Assembly (NCBI RefSeq): GCF_010729665.1
Contig: NZ_AP022610.1
Coordinates: 2,294,001-2,358,000, forward strand
Reading direction: 5' to 3'
Length of the DNA: 64,000 nucleotides
Source of the DNA: Mycolicibacterium madagascariense
GTDB lineage: Bacteria; Actinomycetota; Actinomycetes; Mycobacteriales; Mycobacteriaceae
Shown one piece after another: positions 1 to 9,222 of the stretch (position 1 is its first letter; every line of letters starts with the position of its first letter). The notes under the pieces were generated by a model. It ran no database searches. It saw only the letters and a program-made list of their open reading frames with translations, and had not been told where the DNA came from. The position numbers and the translations under genes were made by a program.

Positions 1-114
1 GGGATCAAGGACATGGGCACGCTGCTACCTGGGCACGGCGGTCTCATGGACCGACTCGACTCGGTCCTGCCGTCCGCGGTGGCGACGTGGGTCGTCCTCA
101 CGCTGTTGGCGTGA
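1..114 (+). CDS. cdsA: Phosphatidate cytidylyltransferase, C-terminal fragment (cut by window edge)
   Basis: Frame 1 is open from the first base and gives 37 residues ending in TGA at 112-114. The residues [12 protein letters not shown] followed by MDRLDS match the well-conserved C-terminal signature of CdsA, the membrane enzyme that makes CDP-diacylglycerol from phosphatidate and CTP. The last residues form the start of a hydrophobic helix. In M. tuberculosis cdsA (Rv2881c) precedes rlmN (Rv2880c); here an EamA/LysR pair lies between them. The tail overlaps the convergent transporter gene by 90 bp. Confidence 0.88.
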   Translation, partial: GIKDMGTLLPGHGGLMDRLDSVLPSAVATWVVLTLLA

Positions 115-975
115 CGTGCTGCGGGCGTTGAGCCAGCAGGCCAGGGCGCCCAGGAGCAGGCCGACGCCCACGCCGACGTCGATGCGCTGGCCGAGCAGCA
201 GCCACGACAGCACGCCCGCCACCGCGGGGATGACGCAGAACAGCATCGACACCGCGGCCGCCCCGTGGTGGTTGATCGCCCGCACGTAGAGCGACAGCGC
301 CAGGGTGGCATTGAGCAGGACGACGGCCGCTACGGCCAGGGCCGCCTTGAGCGGGTCGTGCGCGGCGAACGGCGTGACGAGCGCGAGCACGAGGGCAGGG
401 ACGAACGCGACGGCGTTCTGGATGGCGCCCGTCGCGCGAAAGTCCACGTTGGCGCAGAAGCGCTGCTGATAAACCCCACCGGCGGCCAGGCCGAGCAGTG
501 CCACCAGGATCAGCAGGACCGCCGGGTCGACGCCCCGCTCCCCGACCAGGCGGCTGGCACACGCCGCGAACGCGGCTGCGACGCCTACGACGAGCGCGAG
601 GACCCGCAGCAGCGGCAGCCCCTCGCGGAGGAAGGCCGCCCCGAGCAGTGCGGTGACGACGGGGTTCATGGCGATGAGCACCGCACACAGCACGGCGGGC
701 GCACCCATCTGCACGGCTACGTAGAGGGGAAGGAATTGGCCCGCCTGCATCAGGAGTCCGACCACCGCCACGTGGCCCAGCTGGCGACCGGTCGGCCACC
801 GCACGCCGGACAGCTTTGCCCACGTCGCGATGACCGCGGCCGCCCCGGCGAACCGGAAGGCGAGTACGGCCATCGGGGTCATCGAGCTGACGGCGAGCAC
901 GCCCAGCGGGTAGCCCATGGCGAAGGTGAAGCTGACGCTGGACGCGGTGGTCCAGGGCATGCGGCGAAGGGTCAC
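25..975 (-). CDS. EamA/DMT-family transporter
   Basis: A 316-residue polytopic membrane protein with about ten hydrophobic segments and two related halves, as in the EamA (drug/metabolite transporter) exporters. The start is taken at GTG 975; an ATG at 960 is a good alternative. It diverges from a LysR gene, an arrangement typical of amino-acid or metabolite exporters controlled by their own regulator. The last ~30 residues are Arg-rich, not membrane-like, and are read antisense to the cdsA coding sequence, so the stop codon appears to have been lost and replaced downstream. Substrate cannot be told from the sequence. Confidence 0.8.
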   Translation of the reverse strand: MTLRRMPWTTASSVSFTFAMGYPLGVLAVSSMTPMAVLAFRFAGAAAVIATWAKLSGVRWPTGRQLGHVAVVGLLMQAGQFLPLYVAVQMGAPAVLCAVLIAMNPVVTALLGAAFLREGLPLLRVLALVVGVAAAFAACASRLVGERGVDPAVLLILVALLGLAAGGVYQQRFCANVDFRATGAIQNAVAFVPALVLALVTPFAAHDPLKAALAVAAVVLLNATLALSLYVRAINHHGAAAVSMLFCVIPAVAGVLSWLLLGQRIDVGVGVGLLLGALACWLNARSTSRQQREDDPRRHRGRQDRVESVHETAVPR

Positions 976-976
976 T

Positions 977-991
977 GGACCATCGTGGTCC
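977..991. promoter_or_regulatory. Perfect palindrome GGACCA-TCG-TGGTCC upstream of the EamA gene
   Basis: Six-base arms separated by three bases lie directly upstream of the EamA GTG start. The position is suitable for an operator; the protein that binds it is unknown, and the neighbouring LysR is the obvious candidate. Confidence 0.35.
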
Positions 992-1032
992 GGCGGTCGG
1001 GGTGGAGTCCAACGATTATCGGTGATCGCATC

Positions 1033-1112
1033 GATCGTGACTGCTGATCAATGCCCTCGTTTCTTCCGACTTCGTGGAGCGCTTAGCGCCGTTTTGATCG
1101 TCATTGCTGATC
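1033..1112. promoter_or_regulatory. Pair of 17-bp direct repeats between EamA and LysR genes
   Basis: GATCGTGACTGCTGATC at 1033-1049 and GATCGTCATTGCTGATC at 1096-1112 agree at 15 of 17 positions and start 63 bp apart, about six helical turns. Each has GATC at both ends. The second copy ends four bases before the LysR -10 box, so binding there could autoregulate the LysR gene while the first copy serves the exporter. Confidence 0.45.
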
Positions 1113-1116
1113 GGAG

Positions 1117-1122
1117 TACCGT
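1117..1122 (+). promoter_or_regulatory. -10 box TACCGT, leaderless promoter of the LysR gene
   Basis: TACCGT is followed by exactly six bases and then the GTG start at 1129, so the predicted transcript begins at the start codon. Confidence 0.5.
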
Positions 1123-1128
1123 GGCGGC

Positions 1129-1983
1129 GTGAGTCAGACCCTGGACATCGCCCCGCTGCGCAGCGTCGTGGCCGTGGCCGACTGTGGGGGATTTCACCGC
1201 GCCGCGACCGTCCTGCACCTCACTCAGTCCGCGGTGAGTCAGCACGTGCGCCGGGTCGAGGCGGTCGTCGGCGGACCGGTCGTCCAGAAGTCCGGACGCG
1301 GCGTCGCGTTCACCGAGCTGGGCCACCGCGTGCTCGCCCACGCCCGCACGATCCTCGCCGCGCACGACCGCGCACTGGCCGATCTCGGCGCCGCCGAGGA
1401 GCGCGTGCTGCTCATCGGTGCCACCGAGCACGGCGCCGACGTCATGCTGCCCAGGCTCACGGGCGCGCTGGGGGAGCGACTGCCCGACTGGCGCCTACGG
1501 TTTCGCCTCGATCGCAACGTGACCCTGGCCGACGCCATCGAGCACGGCGCCGTCGACGTCGCCGTCCTGCTCGACGGTTCCGGTCTCGACCCGGCCAATG
1601 CCTCGGGAACGGTTGCGCTGCAATGGGTTTCGAGTCGTTCCTTCGCGCTGCCCGCCCACGAGCCGCTGCCGGTCGTGATGTTCTCCGAGCCGTGCACGCT
1701 GCGCGAACCCACGTTCGCCGCCCTCGACCGGCTCGGCGTGCCCTACCGGATCGCCGCCGAGAGCGCGGACCTGTCGGGCCTGTTCGCCGCGGTGCGTTCC
1801 GGGCTCGGCATGGCGCTATTGCCTCTCATCGGACGACTGCCCGACGGGCTGTGCCCCGCCGAGGGCATGTCGCCGTCCAGTCGCGCCACGGTGTTCGTCC
1901 GCGGCCGGTCCGGCGTCGACGCCGGTGCCCTCGAGGCGGTCGACCGGGCGGTCCGCGACGTTCTGAGTGAGCAGGCCCGATAA
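1129..1983 (+). CDS. LysR-family transcriptional regulator
   Basis: A 284-residue protein with an N-terminal winged helix-turn-helix (residues ~5-65, including [20 protein letters not shown]) and a C-terminal substrate-binding domain that senses an effector. It diverges from the EamA exporter and probably controls it. The GTG start is preferred because a TACCGT -10 box lies six bases upstream, predicting a leaderless transcript. Its stop codon overlaps the rlmN ATG by one base (TAATG), so rlmN may be translationally coupled to it. Confidence 0.85.
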   Translation: MSQTLDIAPLRSVVAVADCGGFHRAATVLHLTQSAVSQHVRRVEAVVGGPVVQKSGRGVAFTELGHRVLAHARTILAAHDRALADLGAAEERVLLIGATEHGADVMLPRLTGALGERLPDWRLRFRLDRNVTLADAIEHGAVDVAVLLDGSGLDPANASGTVALQWVSSRSFALPAHEPLPVVMFSEPCTLREPTFAALDRLGVPYRIAAESADLSGLFAAVRSGLGMALLPLIGRLPDGLCPAEGMSPSSRATVFVRGRSGVDAGALEAVDRAVRDVLSEQAR

Positions 1984-3086
1984 TGGGCGAGACCATGAAA
2001 TTGCCCCTGGTGTTCGACGCGCCCACCCGTGGGAAGCCCCCACGGCACTTCGCCGACCTCGACGACGACGCCCGCAGCGCCGCGATCACCGAACTCGGGC
2101 TGCCCGCCTTTCGCGGCAAGCAGCTGGCCAATCACTACTTCGGCAGGCTGACCGCCGACGCGCACGCCATGACCGACCTACCGGCCGCGATGCGCGAGCA
2201 GGTGGCGGGCGCACTGTTCCCGCCGCTGCTGAAGGTGGTCCGCGCCATCGAGTGCGACGGGGCGCAGACCCGAAAGACGTTGTGGCGCGCGGTCGATGGC
2301 ACGACCATCGAATCGGTGCTGATGCGGTATCCGAACCGCAGCACCCTCTGTCTGTCGTCGCAGGCAGGCTGCGGCATGGCCTGTCCGTTCTGCGCGACCG
2401 GTCAGGGCGGGCTCACCAGGAACCTGTCCACCGCCGAGATCCTCGAACAGGTGCGGGCTGCGGCGGCCGTCATGCGCGATCAGCACGACGGCAGACTGTC
2501 GAACATCGTCTTCATGGGCATGGGCGAACCGCTGGCGAACTACAACCGGGTGCTGGCCGCGGTCAAGCGGATCATCGCGCCGCCGCCCCACGGGTTCGGC
2601 ATCTCGGCCCGCTCGGTGACGGTCTCGACCGTCGGCGTGGCGCCAGCGATCCGCAAGCTCGCCGACGAACGCCTCGGGGTGACGCTGGCGCTGTCATTGC
2701 ACGCCCCCGACGACGAACTGCGCGACACGCTGGTGCCCGTCAACAACCGGTGGAACGTCGGTGAAGCCCTCGACGCCGCACGGTATTACGCCGATGTGAC
2801 CGGACGTCGGGTGTCGATCGAGTACGCGCTCATCCGCGACGTCAACGACCAGCCCTGGCGCGGTGACCTGCTGGGAAAGAAGTTGCATGGTGCGCTGGGC
2901 CCGCTGGTGCACGTCAACGTCATACCGCTCAATCCCACGCCGGGCAGCGAGTGGGACGCCAGTCCCAAACCCGTCGAGCGGGAATTCGTGAAGCGGGTGC
3001 GCGAACGCGGGGTGTCCTGCACGGTGCGCGACACCCGCGGGCGCGAAATCGCCGCCGCCTGTGGGCAATTGGCCGCCGAGGGCTAG
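1983..3086 (+). CDS. rlmN: 23S rRNA (adenine-C2)/tRNA methyltransferase RlmN, radical SAM
   Basis: A 367-residue radical-SAM enzyme that methylates C2 of A2503 in 23S rRNA and A37 in some tRNAs. The CxxxCxxC iron-sulfur motif is at C130, C134 and C137. The C-terminal cysteine that carries the methyl group is C360, within ACGQL just before the stop. Length is normal for the family. The first ATG (1983) overlaps the LysR stop; an ATG at 1995 (MKLPLVF) is also possible. The orthologue in M. tuberculosis is Rv2880c, next to cdsA. Confidence 0.95.
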   Translation: MGETMKLPLVFDAPTRGKPPRHFADLDDDARSAAITELGLPAFRGKQLANHYFGRLTADAHAMTDLPAAMREQVAGALFPPLLKVVRAIECDGAQTRKTLWRAVDGTTIESVLMRYPNRSTLCLSSQAGCGMACPFCATGQGGLTRNLSTAEILEQVRAAAAVMRDQHDGRLSNIVFMGMGEPLANYNRVLAAVKRIIAPPPHGFGISARSVTVSTVGVAPAIRKLADERLGVTLALSLHAPDDELRDTLVPVNNRWNVGEALDAARYYADVTGRRVSIEYALIRDVNDQPWRGDLLGKKLHGALGPLVHVNVIPLNPTPGSEWDASPKPVEREFVKRVRERGVSCTVRDTRGREIAAACGQLAAEG

Positions 3087-3248
3087 ATCTGCGCCGCAGC
3101 TCGCTTGGCGCTGCGGTGTGGAATGGCGCCGCGGGCTAGAACTGGCGCGGCGCGTCCACCCGGGCGCTCGATTGGCGCTGAGCGACTGACTAGCAACCGC
3201 GCGCCCACCGTCGAGACTGCTACCAGGGTGATGACTACTCGGGCGGGC
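3087..3248. other. Intergenic GC-rich stretch with degenerate TGGCGC repeats
   Basis: No gene is visible. CTGCGCCGCAG, a perfect inverted repeat just after the rlmN stop, could form a short hairpin. Four short TGGCGC-type motifs follow at about 3105, 3123, 3142 and 3172. Confidence 0.3.
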
Positions 3249-4668
3249 TCAAGTGATCGCTGCAACACCTGATTTGTTGAGAGGTGTTGTTCGATGGCTT
3301 TTCGTGCTCGGGGTAGCAAAGCGCCGGAGTCGGCTCGTGGGGAGTTCTTGAGGGCGCTGAGGTTGGGGCTGTCGCAGTCGGCGGCTGCGACGGTGGCCGG
3401 GGTGTCGCATCAAACCGGTTCGAAATGGGCCGCAGAGGCGGGGGTCGCAGCCGATACGAGGCATCGGGGGATTCGGTACCCGGCAGCGGTGCGGGAGGTG
3501 TTCTGGGCGGCGATGCGCGGCGGGGCCGACGTCACGCAGGCCGCGGTGGCCGCGGGCGTGTCGGAGATCGCCGGTGCGGCCTGGGTCAAACAGGCTGGTT
3601 ACGTGCCCAGAACCGCTGCTCCAGCTCGTGCCCTCGGCGCCGTCGATCGCTCGCCACGGCAGCGTGCGCCGCTGTCGTTTCTGGAGCGTTGCCGCCTGGA
3701 AGACCTGCTGGAGACCGGTTGCACCGCAGTCCGCGCTGCTGAACTGCTCGCCCGTCACCACAGCACGGTCCGCCGCGAGATCGCCAAGGGACTGACCTCG
3801 TCGGGGTATCGCGCCCGCGTCGGCCAGGACGTCGCCGAGGTCAATCGTCGCCGTCCGAAGGTGCGCAAGCTCGAAGGCGATCCTGTCGTGTTGGCCGAGG
3901 TTCTGAAAGGGTTGAGGTCGCGGCACAGTCCCGAGCAGATCGCGGGCCGGCTGCGGGTGGACTTCCCCGAGGATCCGGAGATGTGGGTGTCACGAGACGA
4001 TCTATCAGGCGCTGTACGTGCAGCCACGCGGGGAGTTGGCCAGGTTGGTCAAGGACGCGTTGCGAACCGGGCGCACTCGCCGAAAGGCGCAGGGCCGCAA
4101 CACCTCCGGTGTAGGCAAGCTCAAGGGCATGGTCAACGTCAGCGAACGACCCGCCGAAGCCGACGACCGCGCGATCCCGGGCCATTGGGAGGGCGATCTC
4201 ATCCTGGGTGCCACCGCGACGAACTCCGCGATCGGCACCATGGTGGAGCGCACCACCGGGTTCGTCATGCTGCTGCACCTGCGCGGCGACCGCACCGCGG
4301 CCACCCTGGCCGAGGCGATGACGACGAGGATCCCCGAGATCCCCGAGGTGCTGCGCCGCTCACTGGCCTGGGATCAGGGCAGTGAGATGGCGTTGCACAC
4401 CACGATCACCGAGGCCACCGGACTGCCGATCTACTTCTGCGACCCGCACAGCCCCTGGCAGCGCGGCACCAACGAAAACACCAACGGCCTACTCCGCCAA
4501 TACTTCCCCAAAGGCACCGACCTGTCGTTCTACGGACCCGGCTGGCTCGACGAAGTCGCCGCCGAACTCAACGCCCGACCCCGCAAACGCCTCGGCTTCC
4601 GCACCCCCGCCGAAGAACTCGACCGGTTACTCTCAGACCCGTCCACATTCGTTGCAGCGACCGCCTGA
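3249..4668 (+). mobile_element. IS30-family insertion sequence, inactivated by frameshift
   Basis: A 1,420-bp element bounded by imperfect 18-bp inverted repeats: TCAAGTGATCGCTGCAAC at 3249-3266, and the complement at 4651-4668, matching at 15 of 18 positions. The right repeat includes the last codons and the TGA stop of the transposase. It carries a single transposase reading frame broken by a frameshift near 3993. No target-site duplication is visible: the flanks read GGC on the left and ATC on the right. It sits between rlmN and a TetR gene, at the edge of the accessory region. Confidence 0.8.
3294..4668 (+). pseudogene. IS30-type transposase, frameshifted
   Basis: The first frame (from ATG 3294) holds N-terminal helix-turn-helix segments (LSQSAAATVAGVSHQTGSKW) and an IS30-type second HTH region. 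The second frame holds the DDE integrase core: GHWEGDLILG (first Asp), WDQG (second Asp) and NENTNGLLRQYFPKG (Glu). The switch is at 3990-3994. The family normally reads VSHETIYQALY, but here the bases give VS-ETIYQALY with two of the three His-codon bases missing. IS30 transposases are normally one ORF, so the element is probably dead unless this is a sequencing error or a programmed +1 shift. Confidence 0.8.
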
Positions 4669-4718
4669 ATCCAAGTCGCACTTCGTCGTCCTCACCGCAG
4701 TCTCGACGGACGCCGACG

Positions 4719-5261
4719 CTAGTCGGGCTGTTTGATTCCGACCGCGTGCCGGAGCTGCGCGAGGAATTGGTCGCCGTCGTCGCTGCGCACGACGTAGTGC
4801 GACACCGCGACCCGGATGGCCGTCGCGGCCTTGACCGACGCGTTGGGCCCGGACAGCAGCTTCTCCAGGCGCTGGCGCATCTGCGGCACGATGCCCGCCA
4901 GCTGGGCGATCACCACCTCGGGCTCGATGTCGACGAGCCGCACGCCCGAATACGACTGCTGATACGCGACGATGAAACGCAGTGCGGCATCCAGTTTCTC
5001 GGTGCCACGTAGGCCTGCGGTCGCGTTGCCGATGCCGTAGTCGAACATCTCGCGCTCGTAGCGGCCGAAGGCCTCGAGCAGCTCGCCCTTCGACGCGAAC
5101 CAGCGGTAGAGGGTCGGCCGCGAAACCCCGGCCTGCATGGCGACTTCGGAGAGACTGAGCTTCGTTCGGCCGCTGCGCGCGAGCACCTCGGTGGTGGCCG
5201 CCAGGATGCGGTGACGCGTCGAGGTGTCGCCGGGTTCGGGGTTCGCCCGCTCCGCGGTCAT
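4719..5261 (-). CDS. TetR-family transcriptional regulator
   Basis: About 180 residues starting at MTAERANPEP; a more upstream ATG at 5357 would run almost into the divergent gene. The N-terminal HTH is clear (LSLSEVAMQAGVSRPTLYRW), followed by a helical ligand-binding domain. It diverges from a CoA-transferase gene and the catabolic cluster behind it, and is therefore the likely repressor of that cluster. The ligand is unknown. Confidence 0.85.
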   Translation of the reverse strand: MTAERANPEPGDTSTRHRILAATTEVLARSGRTKLSLSEVAMQAGVSRPTLYRWFASKGELLEAFGRYEREMFDYGIGNATAGLRGTEKLDAALRFIVAYQQSYSGVRLVDIEPEVVIAQLAGIVPQMRQRLEKLLSGPNASVKAATAIRVAVSHYVVRSDDGDQFLAQLRHAVGIKQPD

Positions 5262-5383
5262 GCGTTCATTCGCTTCCAGGCCCTCGGCGTTCGCGGATCT
5301 AGACGTTGCACATGCACCGCCGATCGTAAGGTACCCAATGACCGCAGCCGCGGCCAACGGCGCAGCGCGTGGAGGGGTTCATC

Positions 5384-6553
5384 ATGGCCGGACCGCTGGC
5401 GGGGATCCGAGTGGTCGAACTTGGCGTCTGGGTGGCGGCGCCCGCCGCGGGCGGCATCCTGGCCGACTGGGGCGCCGACGTCGTCAAGGTCGAGCCGCCG
5501 GCCGGAGACCCGGCCCGCATGTTCGGGCGCATGCTGCAGATCGCGTCGGGGGAGAACCCGCCCTTCGAGATGGACAACCGGTCCAAGCGCAGCATCGTGC
5601 TCGACCTGACGACGGAGGCGGGCGCCCGGGTGGCGCACGAGTTGCTGGCCGACGCCGACGTCTTCATCACGAACGTGCGACCCGGCGCGTTGCGACGCCT
5701 CGGGCTCGACTTCGCGACGGTCGCCGAGGGCAACCCACGGCTCGTCTACGGGCTCATCACCGGCTACGGCGCGACCGGTCCCGACGCCGACCGCGCGGCC
5801 TACGACGTGGCCGCGTTCTGGGCGCGTGCCGGTCTGGCCGACCTGCTGACCGCACCCGGTGGCACACCACCGTTCCAGCGCGGCGGGATGGGCGATCACT
5901 CCGTGGCCATGACGCTGGCGGCGGCGGTGTGCGCCGCGCTGGTCGCGCGCAATGGCAGCGGCCGCGGGCAACTGGTGACCACGTCGCTCTACCGCCAGGG
6001 CGCCTACACCGTGAGCTTCGACCTCAACACGCTGCTGCTAACGGGCCAGCAGGTGGCCATCGGGCAGCGCGAGACGATGGGCAATCCGTGCATGAACAAC
6101 TACGCCGCGGCCGATGGGCGACGCTTCTGGATCGTGGGGCTGCAGGGGGATCGGCACTGGCCGGCGCTGAGCCGGGCCGTCGGCCGACCCGACTGGCTCA
6201 CCGACGAGCGCTTCGCCACCGCCCGGGCGCGGGCCGCCAACGCGGCCGTGCTGATCGGCGCGCTCGACGAGATCTTCGCCGGACGGACTCTCGACGCCTG
6301 GGCCGAGGTCTTCGCCGAAGAACCGGACTTCTTCTGGTCGCCGGTCAACTCGATCGTCGACGTGCTGGCCGACGAGCAGTTCCACGCCGCGGGCGGGGTG
6401 GTCTACGTGCCCGACGGCGACTCCGGGCAGCCGATGGTCGCCACCCCGGCGGACTTCCACGGCACGCCGGCCGAGCCGACGTCGGTCGCCCCGGGCCTCG
6501 GTCAGCACACCGACGAGATACTCGACGAGCTGGCCCGACGTCGGGGCGAGTAG
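5384..6553 (+). CDS. CaiB/BaiF-type (family III) CoA-transferase
   Basis: A 389-residue protein starting MAGPLAGIRVVELG. The start at ATG 5384 is preferred because GGAGGGG at 5371-5377 lies six bases upstream; a GTG at 5369 would include that ribosome-binding site. Family III enzymes move CoA between a donor acyl-CoA and a carboxylic acid through an aspartyl-CoA intermediate. The conserved catalytic Asp is in GGMGDHSVAM. It begins a run of genes on the same strand and probably activates the cluster substrate as its CoA thioester. Confidence 0.88.
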   Translation: MAGPLAGIRVVELGVWVAAPAAGGILADWGADVVKVEPPAGDPARMFGRMLQIASGENPPFEMDNRSKRSIVLDLTTEAGARVAHELLADADVFITNVRPGALRRLGLDFATVAEGNPRLVYGLITGYGATGPDADRAAYDVAAFWARAGLADLLTAPGGTPPFQRGGMGDHSVAMTLAAAVCAALVARNGSGRGQLVTTSLYRQGAYTVSFDLNTLLLTGQQVAIGQRETMGNPCMNNYAAADGRRFWIVGLQGDRHWPALSRAVGRPDWLTDERFATARARAANAAVLIGALDEIFAGRTLDAWAEVFAEEPDFFWSPVNSIVDVLADEQFHAAGGVVYVPDGDSGQPMVATPADFHGTPAEPTSVAPGLGQHTDEILDELARRRGE

Positions 6554-6677
6554 TCAAGTGCGCCATCGGGTTTCGCACACAGGCGCCAGACGGGCCGTCG
6601 TCAAGGTTTACAAATTCGACTGATGATGTCACGGTGGGCGGGTGCAATCGCCCCTACCCACCACCGGGGAGGCCGCC

Positions 6678-7172
6678 GTGGATCCAGGTCACCTAGTGGA
6701 CATCGAGGAGCTCAAGCAGCTCAAGGCCAGGTACTGCCGGCTGCTCGACGCCAAGGACTGGACCGCGTGGCGACAGCTGTTCACCGACGACTTCGTCAGT
6801 GACACGTCCGCAGCCGGCGGAACGGTGGTCGAGGGTGCCGACGCGTTCGTCGCCTTCACCCGTCGCCAACTCGGCAAGCCGTCTCAGGTCACGGCGCATC
6901 AGGTGCATTCCCCCGAGCTGCAGGTGGTCTCGTCGACCGAGGCGACGGGGGTGTGGGCGCTGGAGGACGTGGTCCGGCTGGCGCCGGGAGTCAATTTGCG
7001 CGGCTACGGCCACTACCACGAGACGTATCACCAGCGCGACGGCCGCTGGTACCTCGCGAGCTCGACGCTGACCCGGCTGCGCGAGGACGTGTTCAACCCG
7101 TTCGTCTCCGTGTACCTGTCGCACCGCATCAAGGCAATGACCGCCCCACTGGCCAGAAGGATGACGAAATGA
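6678..7172 (+). CDS. SnoaL-like (NTF2 fold) protein
   Basis: 164 residues with the SnoaL_4 type pattern: an N-terminal helix pair (IEELKQLKARYCRLLDAKDW), LFTDDFVSD, then a beta-sheet containing the HQVHSPEL and GHYHETYHQRDGRWYLASS segments. Proteins of this fold act as small isomerases, cyclases or dehydratases on hydrophobic ring substrates. GTG 6678 is chosen because GGGGAGG lies five bases upstream; a GTG at 6642 is less likely. The stop overlaps the next ATG (ATGA), so the two are translated together. Confidence 0.8.
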   Translation: MDPGHLVDIEELKQLKARYCRLLDAKDWTAWRQLFTDDFVSDTSAAGGTVVEGADAFVAFTRRQLGKPSQVTAHQVHSPELQVVSSTEATGVWALEDVVRLAPGVNLRGYGHYHETYHQRDGRWYLASSTLTRLREDVFNPFVSVYLSHRIKAMTAPLARRMTK

Positions 7173-8275
7173 CCTCTCGCGCAACCGGTCCGGTTCTCAT
7201 CACCGGTGCCTTCGGGCAGGTGGGCAGGCGGTGCACCGAGATCCTGCTCGACCGGGGTCGCACCGTCGTCGCGATGGAGCTGCGCAACGACACGACGGTG
7301 GCCACCGCCGAGGAACTGGCCACGCGCGGCGGCACCCTGATCCCGGCGTACGTCGACCTGCTCGACGCCGACGCGGTCGCCGCCCTCGTCGCCGAACACC
7401 AGCCCGTCGCGATCGTGCACCTCGCCGCGATCTTCGCGCCCTCGTCCTACCGCAATCCGCGGCTGGCGAGGAAGGTCAACGTGGGCGGCACCGAGAACCT
7501 CCTCGCGGCCGCCGCCGCGCTGTCGACGCCGCCGCTGTTCCTCTATGCGTCCAGCGCCGCGGTGTACGGCTCGCGCAACCCGCACCGCTACCCGGAACGC
7601 ATCACGGCGAGCACCCCGGTCGACCCCATCGACCAGTACGGCGAGGACAAGGTGTTGGCCGAGAAGGCCATTGCGGTCAGCGGGCTGCCGCACGCCGTCC
7701 TGCGACTGGCCGGGATCATCTCCCCGGACGGCGCGTCGAACATGAACGCCGACTACCTGCTGCTGATGCGGGCGACGCCCGGGGACAACCGCATGCACAC
7801 CGTGGATTCCCGCGACGTCGCGCTCGCCTTCGCGAACGCCGTCGACCGCGGGGACGCGATCGACGGAAAGACGTTGTTGATCGCCGGCGACGACAGTCAC
7901 GTCCGCACCCATCGCGAACTGGAGGACGAGATGATGGAGGCCGTCGGTCTCGGCCGACTCGGGAACGGTGCGAGCCTGCCCGGCGACCCGGACGACGACC
8001 GCGGCTGGAGCTTCACCGGGTGGTTCGACACCTCGGAATCCCAGTCGCTGTTGAACTTTCAGCAGCACACCTGGCCGCAGACGAAGGCCTGGGTCGCGGA
8101 CGCGATGGGTGCGCGCCGGCTCGTGATCGGTCTGCTCGGGCCGGTGGCGCGTCCGGCGCTGCGGCTGGTGTTGCAGGTCCAGCGTCACGTCGAGGGCAGG
8201 GGCCGCTACGCCGATCCGTGGACGCTGATCGAACGGAAGTACGGCAGCGACGTCCTGACGCCGACCGACTACTAG
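7169..8275 (+). CDS. NAD-dependent epimerase/dehydratase (extended SDR)
   Basis: 368 residues. The Rossmann nucleotide motif TGAFGQVG is at the N-terminus, and the SDR catalytic pair is in YGEDK with SSAAVYGS upstream. Length fits extended SDRs. The ATG overlaps the stop of the SnoaL-like gene (ATGA). A C-terminal extension of about 60 residues includes a hydrophobic stretch (LVIGLLGPVARPALRLVLQ) that could touch the membrane. It probably oxidises or reduces a hydroxyl/keto group of the cluster substrate. Confidence 0.85.
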   Translation: MTSRATGPVLITGAFGQVGRRCTEILLDRGRTVVAMELRNDTTVATAEELATRGGTLIPAYVDLLDADAVAALVAEHQPVAIVHLAAIFAPSSYRNPRLARKVNVGGTENLLAAAAALSTPPLFLYASSAAVYGSRNPHRYPERITASTPVDPIDQYGEDKVLAEKAIAVSGLPHAVLRLAGIISPDGASNMNADYLLLMRATPGDNRMHTVDSRDVALAFANAVDRGDAIDGKTLLIAGDDSHVRTHRELEDEMMEAVGLGRLGNGASLPGDPDDDRGWSFTGWFDTSESQSLLNFQQHTWPQTKAWVADAMGARRLVIGLLGPVARPALRLVLQVQRHVEGRGRYADPWTLIERKYGSDVLTPTDY

Positions 8276-8307
8276 GTGGACGCCGCGTCGACGGGAGCCG
8301 GTTCGCG

Positions 8308-9222
8308 GTGAAGTTCGCCATCACCCATCCAATGCATTCCCACCCCTATGACGCCGAACTGGCCAGCGGGCCGGGGGTCGGCGCGGTGGCGGTTGCTGCG
8401 GAGGCGGCGGGATTTAGCGGCTTCGGTTTCACCGACCACCCCGCGCCGACGCAGCGCTGGCTGCAGTCGGGGGGCCACGACGCCCTCGATCCGTTCGTCG
8501 CGATGGGCTTCGCCGCCGCGCGCACGACCACTCTGCGGCTGATCCCGAACGTCGTCGTGCTGCCGTATCGCAACCCGTTCGTGGTCGCCAAGGCGGGCGC
8601 CACGCTCGACCTGCTCTCGGGGGGCCGGTTCACCCTCGCTGTCGGGGTCGGCTACCTCAAACGCGAATTCGCCGCGCTCGGAGTCGATTTCGAGGAGCGT
8701 GGTGCGCTGTTCGAGGAGGCGCTGCGGGCCATCCTCGAGGTGTGGACGGGCGACGACGTCTCGTTCGAGGGGCGGCACTTCACGGCGTCGGGCATCACCG
8801 CCCATCCGCGACCGGCGAGCAGGCCGCATCCGCCGATCTGGATCGGCGGCAACACCGCGGCGGCGCGGCGCCGGGCCGTCCGGTACGGCGACGGTTGGTG
8901 CCCGTTCCCCGCGCCGCCGCAGCTGGCGCAGACCGCACGGACCTCGGCGCTGGATTCGCTGACCGCCCTCGGCGAGGCCATAGACGACCTGAGGCGGCGC
9001 TGCGACGACGCGGAGCGCGATCCGTCGACACTCGACGTCACGTTCACCAACGTCGACGGCGGGTCGCCCGCGGACGCCGACTTCGAAGCCGACCGCTACC
9101 TCGCCGGCGTCGACCGGCTCGCTCGTCTCGGCGTGACCTGGGTTCAGGTGCACGTTCCCGGTGATGGGCTGGCACGGACGCTGGAGGCCATTCAGAAGTT
9201 CGGCGAGCAGGTGATCGGTTAG
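8308..9222 (+). CDS. LLM-class F420-dependent oxidoreductase
   Basis: 304 residues with the luciferase-like monooxygenase TIM-barrel pattern: GFSGFGFTDHPAP, LIPNVVVLPYRNPFVVAK, LLSGGRFTLAVGVGY and PPIWIGGNT. Mycobacterial members with these motifs generally use the deazaflavin F420. The GTG start at 8308 has GGGAG ten bases upstream. It is the last gene of the catabolic run, and its stop shares the bases TTAG with the stop of the convergent DUF427 gene. Confidence 0.88.
   Translation: MKFAITHPMHSHPYDAELASGPGVGAVAVAAEAAGFSGFGFTDHPAPTQRWLQSGGHDALDPFVAMGFAAARTTTLRLIPNVVVLPYRNPFVVAKAGATLDLLSGGRFTLAVGVGYLKREFAALGVDFEERGALFEEALRAILEVWTGDDVSFEGRHFTASGITAHPRPASRPHPPIWIGGNTAAARRRAVRYGDGWCPFPAPPQLAQTARTSALDSLTALGEAIDDLRRRCDDAERDPSTLDVTFTNVDGGSPADADFEADRYLAGVDRLARLGVTWVQVHVPGDGLARTLEAIQKFGEQVIG

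Noticed and set aside
5224..6696. Long open frame overlapping the CoA-transferase gene on the same strand
   Set aside because: Arg/Gly/Ala-rich translation with no fold, in another frame of a clear CoA-transferase gene; typical high-GC shadow.
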